Below are positions 62,167-64,000 of a DNA stretch of 64,000 nucleotides, one piece after another. Source of the stretch: Alphaproteobacteria bacterium (GTDB lineage: Bacteria; Pseudomonadota; Alphaproteobacteria; Micropepsales; Micropepsaceae). Position numbers and translations under genes: made by a program. The notes beneath the pieces were generated by a model, which was not told where the DNA came from, made no database searches, and was given only the letters and a program-made list of their open reading frames with translations. The stretch's first letter is position 1, and each line of letters opens with the position of its first letter. The stretch lies in assembly GCA_017307355.1 (NCBI GenBank), contig JAFKFG010000015.1, positions 1 through 64,000 on the forward strand, read 5' to 3'.

Positions 62167-63069
62167 GTGAGCGCGTTGTCGCAGCAGCCGATCGGATTTC
62201 TCGGCTTGGGTGTGATGGGCGAACCCATGGCGCTCAACCTGGCGCGGGCCGGATTTCGCGTGCTGGCATGGAACCGCTCACGGCGCCCACCCGATCGGCT
62301 GGCCTCTGCCGGCGGACGGATATTGCCCAGCGCCCGGGACGTGATGGCCAGGACCAGGGTTGTCATTCTGATGCTGGCAAACGAACGCGCCATCGACGCG
62401 GTTCTCGAGCGCGGCACGCCGCAATTCGGAAGGAATGTTTCCGGCCGCACGATCATGCATATGGGAACGACCTCTGAAACCTATTCGCTGGGACTGGACG
62501 CCGATATCCGGGCGAGTGGCGGTTTCTATGTGGAAGCCCCGGTTTCCGGCTCCCGTGGGCCGGCCGAAACCGGCCGCCTGGTCGCGATGCTCGCGGGCGA
62601 GGAAGCCGCGGTGGATTGCGTTCGCCCGATTCTGGCGCCGCTTTGCCGCGAAGCGATTTTCTGCGGCCCGGTCCCGAACGCCTTGACGATGAAGCTGGCC
62701 GTCAATCTGTTCCTGATTTCTATGGTGACCGGCCTGGCCGAAGCTTTTCATTTTGTCGGGAAGAAGGGACTGAACCTGGCCGCCTTCCAGGCCGTTCTGG
62801 ACAAGACGCCGATGTCCAGCGAAGTGTCCCGGGCAAAAGCCGCGAAGCTCGCCGCCGCTGATTTTGAGCCGCACGCCAAAGCCTCGGACGTGCTGATGAA
62901 CAACCGGCTCATTCTGGAGTCGGCGCGAGGCATCGCAACGCCTCTGCTGGAAGTCTGCGGCCAGCTTTATGGCGAGGCGGTGCAATCGGGCTTCGGCGGT
63001 GAGGACATGATCGCCGTGCTGCGGGCGATCGAAGCCCGGCCGGACACAAGCGGGAGATCCCAAATATGA
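62167..63069 (+). CDS. 3-hydroxyisobutyrate-dehydrogenase-family NAD(P)-dependent reductase
   Basis: The 300-residue protein has the beta-hydroxyacid dehydrogenase plan: IGFLGLGVMGEPMALNLARAGFRVLAWNRS (Rossmann), VEAPVSGSRGPAETGRLVAMLAGEE (substrate loop), and the catalytic Lys helix ALTMKLAVNLFLISMVTGLAEAFHF; the tail contains AKASDVLMNN. It reduces or oxidises a beta-hydroxy acid, a semialdehyde or an imine-type substrate. The GTG start at 62167 has GGAG 8 nt upstream. No signal peptide, so it is cytosolic. It overlaps the next gene (ATGA), a PLP enzyme, and probably acts in the same pathway after uptake of the product. Confidence 0.88.
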   Translation: MSALSQQPIGFLGLGVMGEPMALNLARAGFRVLAWNRSRRPPDRLASAGGRILPSARDVMARTRVVILMLANERAIDAVLERGTPQFGRNVSGRTIMHMGTTSETYSLGLDADIRASGGFYVEAPVSGSRGPAETGRLVAMLAGEEAAVDCVRPILAPLCREAIFCGPVPNALTMKLAVNLFLISMVTGLAEAFHFVGKKGLNLAAFQAVLDKTPMSSEVSRAKAAKLAAADFEPHAKASDVLMNNRLILESARGIATPLLEVCGQLYGEAVQSGFGGEDMIAVLRAIEARPDTSGRSQI

Positions 63070-64000
63070 GTTTTCCGAACCACAACGACCGGCACGCCTG
63101 GACCACCCGGCTGCTCAATGCGGACAATGATTTGGCGGAAGATCTGAGCGTGTCGCCGCCTCTTCACCAATCGGTCAATTACGCGGTCTTGAGCGAAGAG
63201 CATCTCGACGAGATTTCCGGGCCGCTGGGCAGCCATTACTATACCCGTCGCGGCAATCCGACCGGCGCGCGGCTGGCGAAAGTCGTCGCCGACCTGGAGG
63301 GCGCCGAAACCGGCATGGTGTTCGCGTCGGGCATGGGCGCGATCGCCACCACCCTGATGGCATTCCTGAAAAGCGGCGACCATGTGGTCGGCCAGAAAAA
63401 TCATTATATCGGCATCACCGAGATGATCGACCGGATCCTGCCGGATTATGGCGTGGAGCAGAGCCGGGTCGATCAGAGATCGGTGGACGCTTTCGCGGCG
63501 GCCATCAGGCCCAACACCAAGCTGATCGTGCTGGAATCCCCCTCCAACCCTCTGATGCATGTCACCGATCTCAAGGCGGTTTGCGATATCGCGCGGGCGC
63601 GGGGGATCGTCACCCTATGCGACAATACCTTAGCCACGCCGATCAATCAGCGGCCCATCGAGCTCGGGGTCGATATCGTGATGCACAGCGTCACCAAATA
63701 TATCGGCGGCCATCACGACCTTCTCGCGGGCTGCATCGTTTCTTCGCGCCCGCTGGTCGAGAAAGTATGGAATCTCAGCATGGTGACGGGCGCGATCGCC
63801 GCGCCGTTCAATTCCTGGCTGGCCTTGAGGGGCATCCGCACCCTGGAGCTTCGCGTCCGCCAGCAGAACAGGAATGCGTTGGCGATTGCCGAGCGCCTGG
63901 AACACCATCCGGCAGTGCTCAAGGTGTTCTATCCCGGCCTTCCCACGCATGCGCAACATAGACTGGCCGCCGAGCAGATGTCGGGCTTCGGCGGGCTTCT
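63066..64000 (+). CDS. Cys/Met-metabolism PLP-dependent enzyme (cut by right edge)
   Basis: The first 311 residues of a cystathionine gamma-synthase/beta-lyase-type enzyme are visible: SVSPPLHQSVNYAVLSEEHLD, YTRRGNPTGARLAKVVADLEGAE, FASGMGAIATTLMAFLKSGDHVV, ESPSNPLMHVTDLKAVCDIAR, TLCDNTLATPINQRPIELGVDIVMHSVTKYIGGHHDLLAGC with the PLP Lys in SVTKYIGGH, and LRVRQQNRNALAIAERL. The protein continues beyond the window end. Its ATG overlaps the stop of the dehydrogenase gene (ATGA), so the two are translated together. No signal peptide is seen. The substrate (cystathionine, methionine or another sulfur/amino acid) is not resolved. Confidence 0.93.
   Translation, partial: MSFPNHNDRHAWTTRLLNADNDLAEDLSVSPPLHQSVNYAVLSEEHLDEISGPLGSHYYTRRGNPTGARLAKVVADLEGAETGMVFASGMGAIATTLMAFLKSGDHVVGQKNHYIGITEMIDRILPDYGVEQSRVDQRSVDAFAAAIRPNTKLIVLESPSNPLMHVTDLKAVCDIARARGIVTLCDNTLATPINQRPIELGVDIVMHSVTKYIGGHHDLLAGCIVSSRPLVEKVWNLSMVTGAIAAPFNSWLALRGIRTLELRVRQQNRNALAIAERLEHHPAVLKVFYPGLPTHAQHRLAAEQMSGFGGL

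Overview
The window reads as a high-GC alphaproteobacterial chromosome. Third codon positions are strongly GC-rich, genes are packed with many 4-nt ATGA-type overlaps, there is a PEP-CTERM protein of the PEPxxWAM...MRRR type, and TonB-dependent and Tat-exported proteins are common. I cannot name a genus. No rRNA, tRNA, CRISPR array, insertion sequence or phage gene was seen. Almost all identifications rest on motif and family recognition by eye.

Layout. (a) 1-7 kb is the edge of an exopolysaccharide/O-antigen locus: the tail of a glycosyltransferase, an Orc1-like AAA ATPase, an undecaprenyl-phosphate sugar transferase, the four-gene dTDP-L-rhamnose operon rfbBCDA, and a DUF1488 gene. (b) 7.4-10.5 kb holds a PEP-CTERM protein and a divergent cardiolipin synthase / EEP-hydrolase pair. 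(c) 10.5-15.9 kb is an iron-uptake locus: a 58-residue HemP, a siderophore receptor, a PiuC-like hydroxylase, a PepSY membrane protein and a TonB protein. (d) 15.9-25.9 kb holds DUF983, a MocR regulator, a nitronate monooxygenase/TetR pair with a clear operator, an RND pump without visible partner genes, a sorbosone-dehydrogenase-like protein, and a TetR gene followed by what looks like a frameshifted gene. (e) 26-32 kb holds exported hydrolases and oxidoreductases: M13 metallopeptidase, a second sorbosone-dehydrogenase-like paralogue, an M20 amidohydrolase and a dienelactone-hydrolase-like enzyme.

(f) 32.3-52.7 kb is a block for amino-acid catabolism. It contains phenylalanine hydroxylase (with lpxR coupled behind it), an Lrp regulator divergent from an arginine/citrulline-type hydrolase-rocD-putA operon leading to glutamate, a thiolase/acyl-CoA dehydrogenase pair, and a nine-gene operon for branched-chain keto acids and leucine. 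The leucine operon ends in a MaoC hydratase and a CitE-like CoA lyase instead of the usual crotonase and HMG-CoA lyase, a gene set that resembles the leucine cluster of Mycobacterium tuberculosis.

(g) 52.7-64 kb is the most unusual region. A secreted CocE/NonD hydrolase and a MocR regulator are divergent from two paralogous Tat-exported flavin amine oxidases. These are followed by an exported c-type cytochrome, a RidA-family protein that itself carries a signal peptide, a Tat-exported fold-type-I PLP enzyme, a 3-hydroxyisobutyrate-dehydrogenase-like reductase and a Cys/Met-metabolism PLP enzyme cut by the right edge. A 32-bp element (25 of 32 bases identical) stands at the same distance before each amine oxidase. 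I infer an amine or amino-acid oxidation route located in the periplasm, with electrons passed to cytochrome c and the reactive imine removed outside the cytoplasm. This is my candidate for a poorly described system.
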